Positions 1-8,784 are shown, counted from the stretch's first letter. The stretch is 64,000 bases of DNA from Gloeobacter kilaueensis JS1 (GCF_000484535.1 NC_022600.1:4270234-4334233); one strand, 5' to 3'. A program made the numbers and translations. The notes: generated by a model not told the origin, from the sequence alone.

Positions 1-1002
1 CCTGCGCTTTCGTCTGCAGTACAGTTTATGAGCTTGAGCCAATTCGGCGAACAGGTACGCTTTCTCGTTGTTAACCGCTTTGACAGCGGCGAACCAGTAG
101 AATGTATAGAGAGTTCACGCTATTTGCGGGGCATTCGAGCACAAGAAGCCAGACGACTGGTGGTTGACGGTATACCTGGGGCCGCACTCAATTTGCTTAC
201 TGTCTCAGATTCTGAAGCTACCTTTCGACACCCTGAACTGGTAAAGTTAGTAAACTTTTTCAATCTGCGCAGTACAGGCACTGGCCGAGAGAAAGACTTC
301 GATCTTGATCAGGTAGCCCAGCGACTTTTCGAGGCTCTCGAACTCATCTCTATTTTCTTTCATCAGCGTAATTATTTAACTGGAATCACTCTACTGGCTG
401 CTGCTCACGAGCTTTTTTTAAAAGCAGCTGTTATCAGAGCGCTTACGACACGCTCAGAGATAGTTATTCGTGGCAACTCACTGTTGTTGAACCAGCTTAT
501 TGAATGGAATGAGTACGGTCTGCGGCTGAAGAAGAGCGAGTTACTTATACGCTTTGGCCTGCCTGACGATAAAGATGGCAAGAATTGGGGAGGTTTGAAA
601 GAAGGGATCGACAAATGCCTCAATTATCCTAAGCCTGCACTTAACAGGCGCTTTTTTGATGCTAATGCTAACTTGCTTCCGTGGCTGAAAGCACTTCGAG
701 CAGACTTTGTTAGTTGGCCATTGCTCAACTGGATCTGCGATGATAAGCGGTCTACTGAGCAGGATCTGCGCAACCAATTGATGCACAACTTACGGGGGAT
801 TGAAGAAGAAGATGTAGTCCGCTATTTACTGGCAGGCAAGCAAGCAGAGATTGGAGAAAGCCCCGCCTCCACCTACAGAGTAAAGATATTGGAACCATTT
901 CTAGCAGCACTAGAGCTTGTTGGCTCTGTCGATAAAGATGCAGTGCTTCTCGATCATCGGTTGAATGAGACAGCCAAACATCTTGTGCATTATTCACTCT
1001 AA
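1..1002 (+). CDS. Csm6-type CARF-HEPN ribonuclease, 5' end outside window
   Basis: The frame is open from base 1, and the first in-frame ATG (28) appears internal. The 333 visible residues start PALSSAV, which lines up with TPAMKSA directly after the SSGT loop of the CARF domain in the second Csm6 (6404-7675), so about 130 residues should lie upstream of the window. The C-terminal half has a HEPN motif RNQLMH (R-x4-H, bases 769-786). By family knowledge these are RNases switched on by cyclic oligoadenylate made by type III CRISPR effectors. The gene faces the decayed tail of the array, whose first remnant begins 48 bases after the stop. Family assignment is firm; the Csm6 versus Csx1 label is not. 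Confidence 0.72.
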   Translation, partial: PALSSAVQFMSLSQFGEQVRFLVVNRFDSGEPVECIESSRYLRGIRAQEARRLVVDGIPGAALNLLTVSDSEATFRHPELVKLVNFFNLRSTGTGREKDFDLDQVAQRLFEALELISIFFHQRNYLTGITLLAAAHELFLKAAVIRALTTRSEIVIRGNSLLLNQLIEWNEYGLRLKKSELLIRFGLPDDKDGKNWGGLKEGIDKCLNYPKPALNRRFFDANANLLPWLKALRADFVSWPLLNWICDDKRSTEQDLRNQLMHNLRGIEEEDVVRYLLAGKQAEIGESPASTYRVKILEPFLAALELVGSVDKDAVLLDHRLNETAKHLVHYSL

Positions 1003-1050
1003 CTAGAAAATGCAGAGCCGATAGTGTTTAACGGCAAGAATTGGAGCGCA

Positions 1051-1086
1051 CATTTCAACTCAATCTTCCATTAAGGGGTGTCGAGC
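1051..1086 (-). repeat. decayed terminal CRISPR repeat
   Basis: An ungapped 36-base comparison with the consensus repeat matches at 23 positions, including GTCGA near one end and AATC in the middle. It lies 84 bases before the first clear repeat. Decayed repeats mark the trailer end of an array, so this supports a leader at the opposite, cas-proximal end. Confidence 0.6.
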
Positions 1087-1170
1087 TTCTCAGGTCTGCA
1101 TGTGGTCTTTTATCGCTTAACACACGTCGAACGTGACAAGCTTCTGGCCTATTTTGAGACTTGCAAGTGG

Positions 1171-4100
1171 GCTTCCAATCTAATCGTTCGCTGAGGGACG
1201 TCGAACCTCCTGCACAGTGATCGGTATGTTGGATCTAGAGTGCCAGGTACTCACGTTTCCAATCTAATCGTCCGCTGAGGGACGTCGAACACGCCCGGTA
1301 ACACGCCCGGTAGCCCATCGGTAATCATTCAAAATCTCTACGTCACCACGTTTCCAATCTAATCGTCCGCTGAGAGACGTCGAACACTTCCTGGCCCTCG
1401 GAGACGCCCAGGCGCAGACCGGTTAACCCGTTTCCAATCTAATCGTCCGCTGAGGGACGTCGAACACCCGCCACTCTCACGTGGACTGCCCTCGGCTCCC
1501 GAAAGTTTTTATGTTTCCAATCTAATCGTCCGCTGAGGGACGTCGAACTCGCATTTACATTACTGCTTGCGTAGTGGGTGGCATCACCTTTGGTGTGTTT
1601 CCAATCTAATCGTCCGCTGAGGGACGTCGAACAGATTGTTCGCGCCGATATCGATCGTGCCAACAGCACGTTTCCAATCTAATCGTCCGCTGAGGGACGT
1701 CGAACTGGCTCTGCTTACGACCAGCGTGATGAAGACCAGAAAGCAGTTGTTTCCAATCTAATCGTCCGCTGAGGGACGTCGAACATCCGTGCCGATTTGT
1801 TATTGTTGTCCGTATTCGACGTTTCCAATCTAATCGTCCGCTGAGGGACGTCGAACAAGTTCGATTAAATGACTCAATAGTATACCGAATAGCTCCGGGT
1901 TTCCAATCTAATCGTCCGCTGAGGGACGTCGAACGATGGGGGCGGAGGGGCGTTTTGGTTCCCCGGCTTTTCCGTTTCCAATCTAATCGTCCGCTGAGGG
2001 ACGTCGAACTTCATGTCTTCTAACAGCACTGCGGGAGAAGGAGTCTAATTGTTTCCAATCTAATCGTCCGCTGAGGGACGTCGAACTTTCACTAGGTCTG
2101 GAGTTCAAATGGACATCGTCATCGTATTCCTCACGTTTCCAATCTAATCGTCCGCTGAGGGACGTCGAACAGAGTAGCGAGCAGGAAAACGCCTCAGATA
2201 CTTAGATGTTTCCAATCTAATCGTCCGCTGAGGGACGTCGAACCGGCGGCGTCATTTGGAAGAAGAGGGTGACTTAATGGACAAGTTTCCAATCTAATCG
2301 TCCGCTGAGGGACGTCGAACGAGCGCTATTACCAATGGCGGGTTAAAAACAATCTGCATGTTTCCAATCTAATCGTCCGCTGAGGGACGTCGAACACAGT
2401 GGCCTTACTGAGTGGAGGGGAAAGCTCCCGCCGATCGCGTTTCCAATCTAATCGTCCGCTGAGGGACGTCGAACCATTCGTTTATAAGTATTGGGTGATC
2501 TTCAACTAGTGGTTTCCAATCTAATCGTCCGCTGAGGGACGTCGAACATGAGTTGGTGGCGGCACGGAAACGGAAATAGTCAGATCCTCATCCCTGACTA
2601 GGTTTCCAATCTAATCGTCCGCTGAGGGACGTCGAACTCAAGTATCTTCATTACGACCGCATGGACCAGCTCACCAAGTTTCCAATCTAATCGTCCGCTG
2701 AGGGACGTCGAACAAATCATGGTCATCCGCATCATCACCCTCGCCGCACTTGCGGCTGCTGGTTGGGTTATCTTCATCGCCGCCTTCGGCGTTGACGGCC
2801 TCATGTTTCCAATCTAATCGTCCGCTGAGGGACGTCGAACAGGCTTATACCGTAACTGGGCTTTATGACGAAGTGCAGGTTTCCAATCTAATCGTCCGCT
2901 GAGGGACGTCGAACCCGCGCCGAAGCTAAGAGTCGCTACGAGCTCCAGCAGTCTCGTATGACAAACACCCCAGCTTCCAACCCCTCGGTCACGAGTGGCC
3001 GGTTTCCAATCTAATCGTCCGCTGAGGGACGTCGAACAGGCGTTGATATCGCCGAAGATCGTGGCAAAGCTCTTGCTGTTAAAGTTTCCAATCTAATCGT
3101 CCGCTGAGGGACGTCGAACCCGTCCTCCTGTCTTTGGTGGTCTACTTCACCACCTTTTGTCGGTTTCCAATCTAATCGTCCGCTGAGGGACGTCGAACAG
3201 GTCTGGTCGCGGTAAAGCAATAACGAAAGTAATTCGGAAGTTTCCAATCTAATCGTCCGCTGAGGGACGTCGAACACCCAGCTGGGCGGCGGCGGAGCGC
3301 AGGTATCGATGGTTTCCAATCTAATCGTCCGCTGAGGGACGTCGAACCTTACTAATGACCCAGCATAGTTCCGGTGGACAGGGCTCGTTTTGACTCGTTT
3401 CCAATCTAATCGTCCGCTCAGGGACGTCGAACGCGTACGTGATTGGGCTGATAGTCTAGTAGCGCGGTTGAGACAGCCGGTTTCCAATCTAATCGTCCGC
3501 TGAGGGACGTCGAACTTGTTGGCAAGCCCGTCAAGCCTTACACGCCGATGCAGGCGCTGCTTGACGTTTCCAATCTAATCGTCCGCTGAGGGACGTCGAA
3601 CCTGACAGCCACGACCCACCTGACTATACCTACAGCGCGGTGGTTTCCAATCTAATCGTCCGCTGAGGGACGTCGAACGCTGGGGTGCTAAGGGCACGTT
3701 CAAGACTGTTGACAACGACGCTGAGGTTTCCAATCTAATCGTCCGCTGAGGGACGTCGAACACCGCCTGCTTGCAGACAACGGCAACGTTCTCACTACCG
3801 GTTGACGCACCAATGGCCGACCAAAAGACTACCGACCTTGCAACGTTTCCAATCTAATCGTCCGCTGAGGGACGTCGAACCAGCAGCAGCTGATAGATAG
3901 CTGGCTTGCGGACTTGCGCAGTGTCTGGAACCACGGCCTAGCTCTGCTGCTGGAGCACGAGAGTTTCAGGTTTCCAATCTAATCGTCCGCTGAGGGACGT
4001 CGAACCTCAACCGCCGCCAGCTCGCCGTCCCCCATCTCCTCACGTTTCCAATCTAATCGTCCGCTGAGGGACGTCGAACTCTATGAAGTTGTCCACCAAT

Positions 4101-4698
4101 TCAACCAACTCAATACGAGTTTCCAATCTAATCGTCCGCTGAGGGACGTCGAACCGACAACACTGGCGTTACCGAGTCGATTTTGCCGTTCAAGTTTCCA
4201 ATCTAATCGTCCGCTGAGGGACGTCGAACCAACTTCGTGCACAACAGTGCGCGTCACGTAGCGGTTAACAAACCGCTCGAGTTTCCAATCTAATCGTCCG
4301 CTGAGGGACGTCGAACACGCTGAAATTGCATCAGTTTTGATGCCAATCGAATTGGTTTCCAATCTAATCGTCCGCTGAGGGACGTCGAACCAACTTGATT
4401 GATACGCCCCTCAGCAACGCTTGTACGGTGCAGTTTCCAATCTAATCGTCCGCTGAGGGACGTCGAACAAGCTTGAAGAACGACATCATCAGCTACTTTC
4501 AGAGCGGTTTCCAATCTAATCGTCCGCTGAGGGACGTCGAACTTTTGCACTTTGACAAGATCGTAAGCGGCTGATAAGTTATTAGTTTGTTTCCAATCTA
4601 ATCGTCCGCTGAGGGACGTCGAACGGTCCTATCCCAGAAGCTGGTCCCTATGTGCGCAAAGCGTTTCCAATCTAATCGTCCGCTGAGGGACGTCGAAC
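1171..4698 (-). CRISPR. CRISPR array, 43 repeats of 36 bp and 42 spacers, read on the minus strand
   Basis: Forty-three copies of a 36-base repeat were located (plus-strand form begins GTTTCCAATC and ends GGGACGTCGAAC). First copy 1171-1206 (two mismatches), last 4663-4698. Other variants are 1350-1385 and 3397-3432, with one mismatch each. Most spacers are 36-59 bases. Four are 83-91 bases: 2714-2804, 2915-3001, 3762-3844 and 3881-3969. On the minus strand the repeat ends TTGGAAAC, the usual kind of crRNA 5' handle. Decay at the low-coordinate end and cas2-cas1 at the high end agree that transcription runs from about 4700 down to 1171. ORFs predicted inside the array are repeat artefacts. 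Confidence 0.98.
3881..3969 (+). other. 89-base spacer that reads as a TnpB-like N-terminal segment
   Basis: On the plus strand frame 1 is open throughout. It gives a peptide beginning QQQLIDSWLADLRSV and continuing WNHGLALLLEHE. The pattern of a glutamine-rich start, R-x-V-aromatic-N-H and L-A resembles the N-terminal helix of IS200/IS605-type TnpB proteins. Because the crRNA comes from the minus strand, it would be antisense to such an mRNA, as type III RNA targeting requires. Confidence 0.45.
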
Positions 4699-4893
4699 TG
4701 TCTCCAGTGTACCCCTTGCTACAAGTGGACTTGAAGATGATTTTGCGACGACCAACATGTAGCCAGGGTGGAAGCAACACGCAATCTGGACAAGAAGAAG
4801 CTCAAATCCTTGCCAGGCTTGCATTCGACAACCTCTACAGTAAAATAGGCTCTCAAGCATTTTTCAGAAATTGTCGCAGCTGAATGTTAGTAC
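4699..4893 (-). promoter_or_regulatory. CRISPR leader region
   Basis: These 195 bases separate the cas2 stop from the first transcribed repeat. There is no convincing coding frame; short ORFs here run into repeats. Position, orientation and the perfect repeats next to it fit a leader holding the array promoter and the integration site. A weak TATTTT-like -10 can be read on the minus strand near 4838-4843, with no good -35. Confidence 0.5.
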
Positions 4894-5169
4894 TTACACA
4901 GCAAAATGATCCGGTTTCTCATAGAGGCCATCTCCACCCAAAATCACAATTTTCCTGGTCATATTGGCTGCGATAGGATAGTACCGAAGTGAGTCGTCTG
5001 GAAGTTTCAAAAGCTTCAGGAGACGGTTTCTCAGCTCCGAAAACTGAGACTCTTCCAGGTCGCACTCAAACACACTGTACTGCACACGCTTCCCGTATCC
5101 TTCGAGGAGCTTGGCGATCTTATTGCGACGTTTAGTGACAGGAATATCGTAAGCGACGACCCAGAGCAT
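4894..5169 (-). CDS. cas2: CRISPR-associated endoribonuclease/adaptation protein Cas2
   Basis: The 91-residue protein starts MLWVVAYDIP, the classic Cas2 beta-strand with the conserved Asp at residue 8, followed by a ferredoxin-like pattern (KRVQYSVFECDLEESQF). The length is normal for Cas2. The frame is open for another 23 codons upstream, but those overlap the end of cas1 and do not look like Cas2. The ATG at 5169 follows the cas1 stop by one base, so the two are translationally coupled. Cas2 dimerises with Cas1 to insert new spacers. It is the last cas gene before the leader. Confidence 0.95.
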   Translation of the reverse strand: MLWVVAYDIPVTKRRNKIAKLLEGYGKRVQYSVFECDLEESQFSELRNRLLKLLKLPDDSLRYYPIAANMTRKIVILGGDGLYEKPDHFAV

Positions 5170-5170
5170 T

Positions 5171-6166
5171 TCAGCGAATCCGGTAGACGTTGAACGGAAG
5201 CTCTGGATTCTGCAGAGCAGTTTTGTAGTTCTCGACACCTTGATCGATGAGCTTCCATCGAACGCCGTCGCGTCCGTTCGGCAGTTGAATGGTTTCTCCC
5301 ATTATTTGCTGAAACTGGGTGACAAACTTGCGGCGTCCGGAGTCTGCGAGGAAACAGGCTCCGTTTGCATATTCAAAGTCTTCAGAGGTGAACATGCGGC
5401 GATTGACCATCGTCAGTACTAAAGAATCGATGATAGGTGTGCGAAATGGCTCAATCAAATCTGAGATAAGAGCTAGATGATCGTCTCGTGGAACGTGAAG
5501 GTGGCCAAGATATGGATCGCAGCCGTGCAACTCCACGACCGCGCGAACATGGTTCCATAGCAGACTGTAGCCGAAGCTGAGAACCGCATTAGCAGGATTG
5601 GTAGGCGGGCGACGAATACGCTCGACTAGACGAAATTCACTGTCCTGTAACTGGCGGCCATAAGCTGGATAGAACTGGGCTGCTGCCGCTCCCTCATTGC
5701 CAAGCAAGGCCGCGATGTTACTTGTCTGCGGCACCCGTGATTCTAGATACCGCAGCACATCAACAGCAAACTCATTCTCGGCAATTGGGCGGCGGCGATT
5801 GAGCCGCTGTAACAGCACGCGCTGATTGTGGATTTTTGCTTCTACTAGAGATTGTGCCAGGCGCAGGCTTCGCTCAGATTCCTCCTGCACCCGTTGCTGG
5901 GCGCGACGCAGGTGCAAACGCCCCTGCTGCGGCGGGCTGAGGGTTCCGTAAAGCCAGCCCTGGCGAGAGAGCAACGCTAGCGGAATGCGCCGCCGCAGGC
6001 AGGTCCGCAGTACTTCGATACTCAAGTGGATGCGACCGAAGACAAATATTCGGTCGATGAGTGGCAGGGGTATCTGGCGAACAACTTCTCGTTTGCGGTG
6101 AATGGCCAGTTGCTCCCCATCTTTACCAACCCAGATACCTTGTTCAAGCAGATACAGGCTACTCAC
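5171..6166 (-). CDS. cas1: CRISPR-associated integrase Cas1
   Basis: The 331-residue protein has the Cas1 metal-binding signatures: Glu158 in LGNEGAAAAQFYPAY, His224 in GHLH and Asp236/Glu239 in SDLIEPFR. The N-terminal beta-sandwich begins SSLYLLEQG, which supports the GTG start at 6166. That start overlaps the end of the preceding membrane-protein gene by 8 bases. Cas1 with Cas2 performs spacer acquisition. No reverse transcriptase or Cas6 domain is fused to it, unlike some type III Cas1 proteins. No missing catalytic residue was seen. Confidence 0.96.
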   Translation of the reverse strand: MSSLYLLEQGIWVGKDGEQLAIHRKREVVRQIPLPLIDRIFVFGRIHLSIEVLRTCLRRRIPLALLSRQGWLYGTLSPPQQGRLHLRRAQQRVQEESERSLRLAQSLVEAKIHNQRVLLQRLNRRRPIAENEFAVDVLRYLESRVPQTSNIAALLGNEGAAAAQFYPAYGRQLQDSEFRLVERIRRPPTNPANAVLSFGYSLLWNHVRAVVELHGCDPYLGHLHVPRDDHLALISDLIEPFRTPIIDSLVLTMVNRRMFTSEDFEYANGACFLADSGRRKFVTQFQQIMGETIQLPNGRDGVRWKLIDQGVENYKTALQNPELPFNVYRIR

Positions 6167-6383
6167 GGGGCGCTCGTACTGCTAGACCGCCATCGCTAAA
6201 TAGCCAGCGAGCTACCTGATCAGCACATAAGCCGATAATCAAGCTGGATAAACCGACTGCTACGGTGCAGGTGAGCACTGCCGCAAGCCCGAGCGGTGCA
6301 ATAAGCAAGATGACGAGGGTGACAGCCGTGTTGACTGAGGCAACGGCGACGTTGCGGAAGAACAAGAGGCGAGCAGAGTTCAT
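6159..6383 (-). CDS. small two-segment membrane protein in cas operon, Csx18-like
   Basis: The 74-residue protein has two hydrophobic stretches (about residues 12-35 and 38-52; core VTLVILLIAPLGLAAVL) and short charged ends. It sits between csm6 and cas1, with its stop overlapping the cas1 start, so it is part of the cas transcript. Small membrane proteins named Csx18 occur near cas1 in cyanobacterial type III loci, and the sequence style fits, but I cannot confirm the family without a profile search. Function is unknown; a role at the membrane during interference or adaptation is only a guess. Confidence 0.6.
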   Translation of the reverse strand: MNSARLLFFRNVAVASVNTAVTLVILLIAPLGLAAVLTCTVAVGLSSLIIGLCADQVARWLFSDGGLAVRAPRE

Positions 6384-6403
6384 AGCTAGACAGTAGAAAG
6401 CAG

Positions 6404-7675
6404 CTACATCCTTAATATGCGCAGGATGTGAGAATTAAGCACCTCAAAGGGATGTTTACCTGAAATAATGCCGATCTCGAGTAAAATTTTTCCCATCGTC
6501 TGCGTCAGGTGCTCAGAACCGCGAATCTCAGATAGCCCTTCATAACCGTGGGCGACGATGCAGCGGTTACGCAGGTCGCCGTAACTGTTGATGACGCGCA
6601 GATGTAAGAGTAGTATATCTTGGTTGAAGTATTCTAAAATTGCCTCAAGGATCCGGCGGTTGAAATCGCTGTTGAGCTGCAACCTGCCCCCACCTGGCAG
6701 ACGGTAGCCATCCAGGTACTTGCGTAGCTTCCCGCCGTCTATCTGGTCAATTACCTGCCAGTGATTGCGGTTGAGAAGGGTAAGTCCACATCGTTCTTCA
6801 ACGACAAGCTGCATAACAGCCTCCTGAAAACGGAAGACCCGTCCGAGAAAATCGGAGTACTCACACGTAGCAAACCTGACGAGAGCGTTGAAGTAGAGTT
6901 CACGCAAAAGCACCGGGGGACGGCGCTGACGTAGAGGAGTGATCTCTCGCATTAACTCATTCCGCAGAGGCGAGTCTACGTCGGCGAGGGCAGCATGAGC
7001 ACGATTAAAATCGAAGGCAAGCCGGAAGCGACCGAAGCGCAGTAGCCCCGTCAACTGCGGGGTTTCCAAATGTGACTGCGCAAGGCTGTCAAGGGCACCA
7101 GCATAGTTGAAGTCAGCAATCTGACGGGCAAGCACCTTTGCGTCGAACTCGTCACGGAGGTAGGAAGTGTCGCTTTCAAAAACTCGTGCCTGAGCGACAC
7201 TCATCTGTGTTGGGTCACGAACTTGCCAGACACGGGCGTTTGGCACATATCCGGCTGCTTGTAGCAAATTCCACGCCGACTTCATTGCCGGTGTGCCTGA
7301 GGAGGCATTTAACTCGATGCGGTCCGCTGCACAAAGGGCCATGCTTGCCAGCTCTATCCCCCGCCGCGCCTCGGTTATAGCAGCCTGGATGTCAATTGGA
7401 TCGGTCGATAGTACCTCATTCACCGGCAGCGCCATGACAGTCGCTGCTTCTAAATACAAGTCCTGGACAAGCCACTCGCGGCATAATTCCATCCGCTCTA
7501 CCTGGTCGGCGGTGTACAACAGCACGACCCCCCCCACCGTCAATCCCTGGCCCTGTAGATAGCGAGTAAGTGTTACGAGAGAGCCTTCCTGGTTAGTTGG
7601 ATAACCCGGTCTTTCTGACGAAGGATCCTGTTTACCAACAAATGAAACGACGACACTGACCACCTCAGAGCCCAA
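6404..7675 (-). CDS. csm6: Csm6-type CARF-HEPN ribonuclease
   Basis: The 423-residue protein has an N-terminal CARF Rossmann domain (VVVSFVGKQDP near residue 10, ligand loop NASSGTPAMKSA at 123-134) and a C-terminal HEPN domain with RNRCIVAH (R369 to H376). CARF domains bind cyclic oligoadenylate made by Cas10, and HEPN then cuts RNA non-specifically. It is the first gene of a minus-strand run csm6, small membrane protein, cas1, cas2. The start is uncertain: TTG at 7675 gives the longest form, while GTG at 7663 begins just before the first beta strand. It is a paralogue of the gene at 1-1002. Confidence 0.82.
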   Translation of the reverse strand: MGSEVVSVVVSFVGKQDPSSERPGYPTNQEGSLVTLTRYLQGQGLTVGGVVLLYTADQVERMELCREWLVQDLYLEAATVMALPVNEVLSTDPIDIQAAITEARRGIELASMALCAADRIELNASSGTPAMKSAWNLLQAAGYVPNARVWQVRDPTQMSVAQARVFESDTSYLRDEFDAKVLARQIADFNYAGALDSLAQSHLETPQLTGLLRFGRFRLAFDFNRAHAALADVDSPLRNELMREITPLRQRRPPVLLRELYFNALVRFATCEYSDFLGRVFRFQEAVMQLVVEERCGLTLLNRNHWQVIDQIDGGKLRKYLDGYRLPGGGRLQLNSDFNRRILEAILEYFNQDILLLHLRVINSYGDLRNRCIVAHGYEGLSEIRGSEHLTQTMGKILLEIGIISGKHPFEVLNSHILRILRM

Positions 7676-7849
7676 AGTAGAAACCAGTATCAGCGTAGCT
7701 CTACCTCAAACAAACTGGCTCTGGCTCATCGGTGGATAACGGTTCTTGATAATAGATCGTTGCTCACTCTCTGCGGGTGTTGAAGTTGGAGTCAGCTCTG
7801 GTCTCAGTCCAAACCAGCGAAGCGTTGATTTTCTAGAATCCTTAAGTGG
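7676..7849 (-). promoter_or_regulatory. upstream region of csm6-cas operon
   Basis: This 174-base gap lies between csm6 and the toxin gene stop. A TATTAT sequence on the minus strand (7749-7754) could be a -10 element for the operon; no matching -35 is clear. No gene or repeat is visible. Confidence 0.25.
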
Positions 7850-8125
7850 CTATCGATCTTCGCGGGCGCGCCACACGCGCAAAATGAAGAGCGCATCGTC
7901 CTTTAGTTCGTAACGCATCTCGTAGTCCGCGACGATGAGCCGCCGCACGTTGCGGGGGGCAAATTCCGGCAAGGCAGTACCGAGTTGGGGGAACTGTTCG
8001 AGTCGCTTAGCTGCTGCAATGAGGCTTCTGACGACTCTGGCAGCAGCCTGTGGATTTGTCGGTCGCAAAAAGGCATGGAGACGGTTCAAGTCCACAAGAG
8101 ACTTGTCGGTCCACCTTACTTCCAT
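7850..8125 (-). CDS. ParE/RelE-family toxin
   Basis: The 91-residue protein has the ParE pattern: N-terminal WTDKSLVDLNRLHAFLRP, a helix rich in Ala/Arg, then EFAPRNVRRLIVADYEMRYEL and a final strand ALFILRVWRARE. ParE proteins poison gyrase and RelE proteins cleave mRNA; the sequence cannot decide which applies. The ATG overlaps the stop of the upstream antitoxin-like frame by 10 bases, the usual coupling. The upstream partner seems to have lost its DNA-binding start, so the toxin may now be under-controlled, silent or degenerate. The toxin frame itself is intact. Confidence 0.85.
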   Translation of the reverse strand: MEVRWTDKSLVDLNRLHAFLRPTNPQAAARVVRSLIAAAKRLEQFPQLGTALPEFAPRNVRRLIVADYEMRYELKDDALFILRVWRAREDR

Positions 8126-8295
8126 GCGGGCGGCGGCAGGGGGGCGTCAGTTTCAAGGCTCGCTGCCCAAATTTCAATAGAAGCTTGATCGACAGTGCGA
8201 CCAGCGTCCACATCCGCTAGACCCTCAAGGGTGAGGCGATAGCGGCGCTCTTCCTGTTCGATAAAATCCGCCAGCGCCTGCCTGACATTCCACCA
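8116..8295 (-). pseudogene. RHH-type antitoxin lacking its N-terminus
   Basis: The frame ending at 8116 encodes a CopG-like C-terminal half: VRQALADFIEQEERRYRL, then LADVDAGRTVDQASIEIWA and LPPP near the end. This is the tail found in antitoxins paired with ParE. The ribbon that should precede VRQAL is absent. Upstream of about 8295 the frame merely runs antisense through the Uma2 remnant, and no good start codon lies near the junction. It could be translated from the far start at 8568 as a chimera, but a broken gene is more likely. Confidence 0.6.
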
Positions 8296-8784
8296 GTGGT
8301 GCCGGACGGTTTCCTCAGCCTCGAGGTCGAGCGCGTCTTCGATGAAGATCTGCGCCTGAGCTATGTGCTCTGGGAGGAATTGAAAGTACCAACTCTCGTT
8401 CTCAAGGTGGTCTCCAAGACGCGCAACAAAGAGTACCGGCAAAAAAAAGCGCTCTACGCCGAATTGGGCGTGCCCTACTACGTCATCTATGCGCCCCGCC
8501 GCCGTCGCAAGGAACACCTTGAGATTTATCGCCTGGTCGAAGAGCCGTACGTGTTGTTGCCGGGGCAACCGGCGTGGATCGAGGAACTTGGTTTGGGCAT
8601 TGGCCGAGAGCGAGGCACCTACGAGGGCGTTACAAGAGAATGGTTATACTGGTACGATCGCGACGGCAAACGGTACGCCACGCCTGAAGAACGGTTGGCG
8701 CAGGCTGAAGAGCAAGTCGAACGAAATCGAGAGCGAATCAGAGCCTTGGAGCAGAAGCTGCGCGAATCGGGCATCGAGCCGTAG
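8296..8784 (+). pseudogene. Uma2-family (DUF820) endonuclease, N-terminally truncated
   Basis: The 162 residues begin VPDGFLSLEVE, which is the middle of the PD-(D/E)XK fold, and continue with YVLWEELKVPTLVLKVVSK (the E-x-K region), LGVPYYVIY and a C-terminal Arg/Glu-rich coiled coil. Complete family members have roughly 70-90 residues before this point. Those are missing, and the upstream bases are instead the antitoxin gene in antisense. A GTG at 8296 could start a short product. It is probably a remnant joined to the antitoxin by a deletion or insertion. Compare the complete relative at 9771-10493. Confidence 0.65.

Noticed and set aside
1097-1132. Possible second decayed repeat ending ACGTCGAAC
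   Set aside because: Only the last nine bases match well, and its spacing from 1086 would leave a 10-base spacer.
2548-2601. Spacer that is exactly one mini-ORF from ATG to TAG (17 codons)
   Set aside because: Too short and isolated; expected by chance among 42 spacers.
1439-4780. Several ORFs of 60-158 codons inside the array, with repeated STSLSGRLDWK or FDVPQRTIRLET peptides
   Set aside because: They are translations of the 36-base CRISPR repeat and are not genes.
5170-5238. Longer cas2 frame beginning 23 codons upstream
   Set aside because: It overlaps the cas1 end, and the Cas2 fold starts at MLWVVAYDIP.
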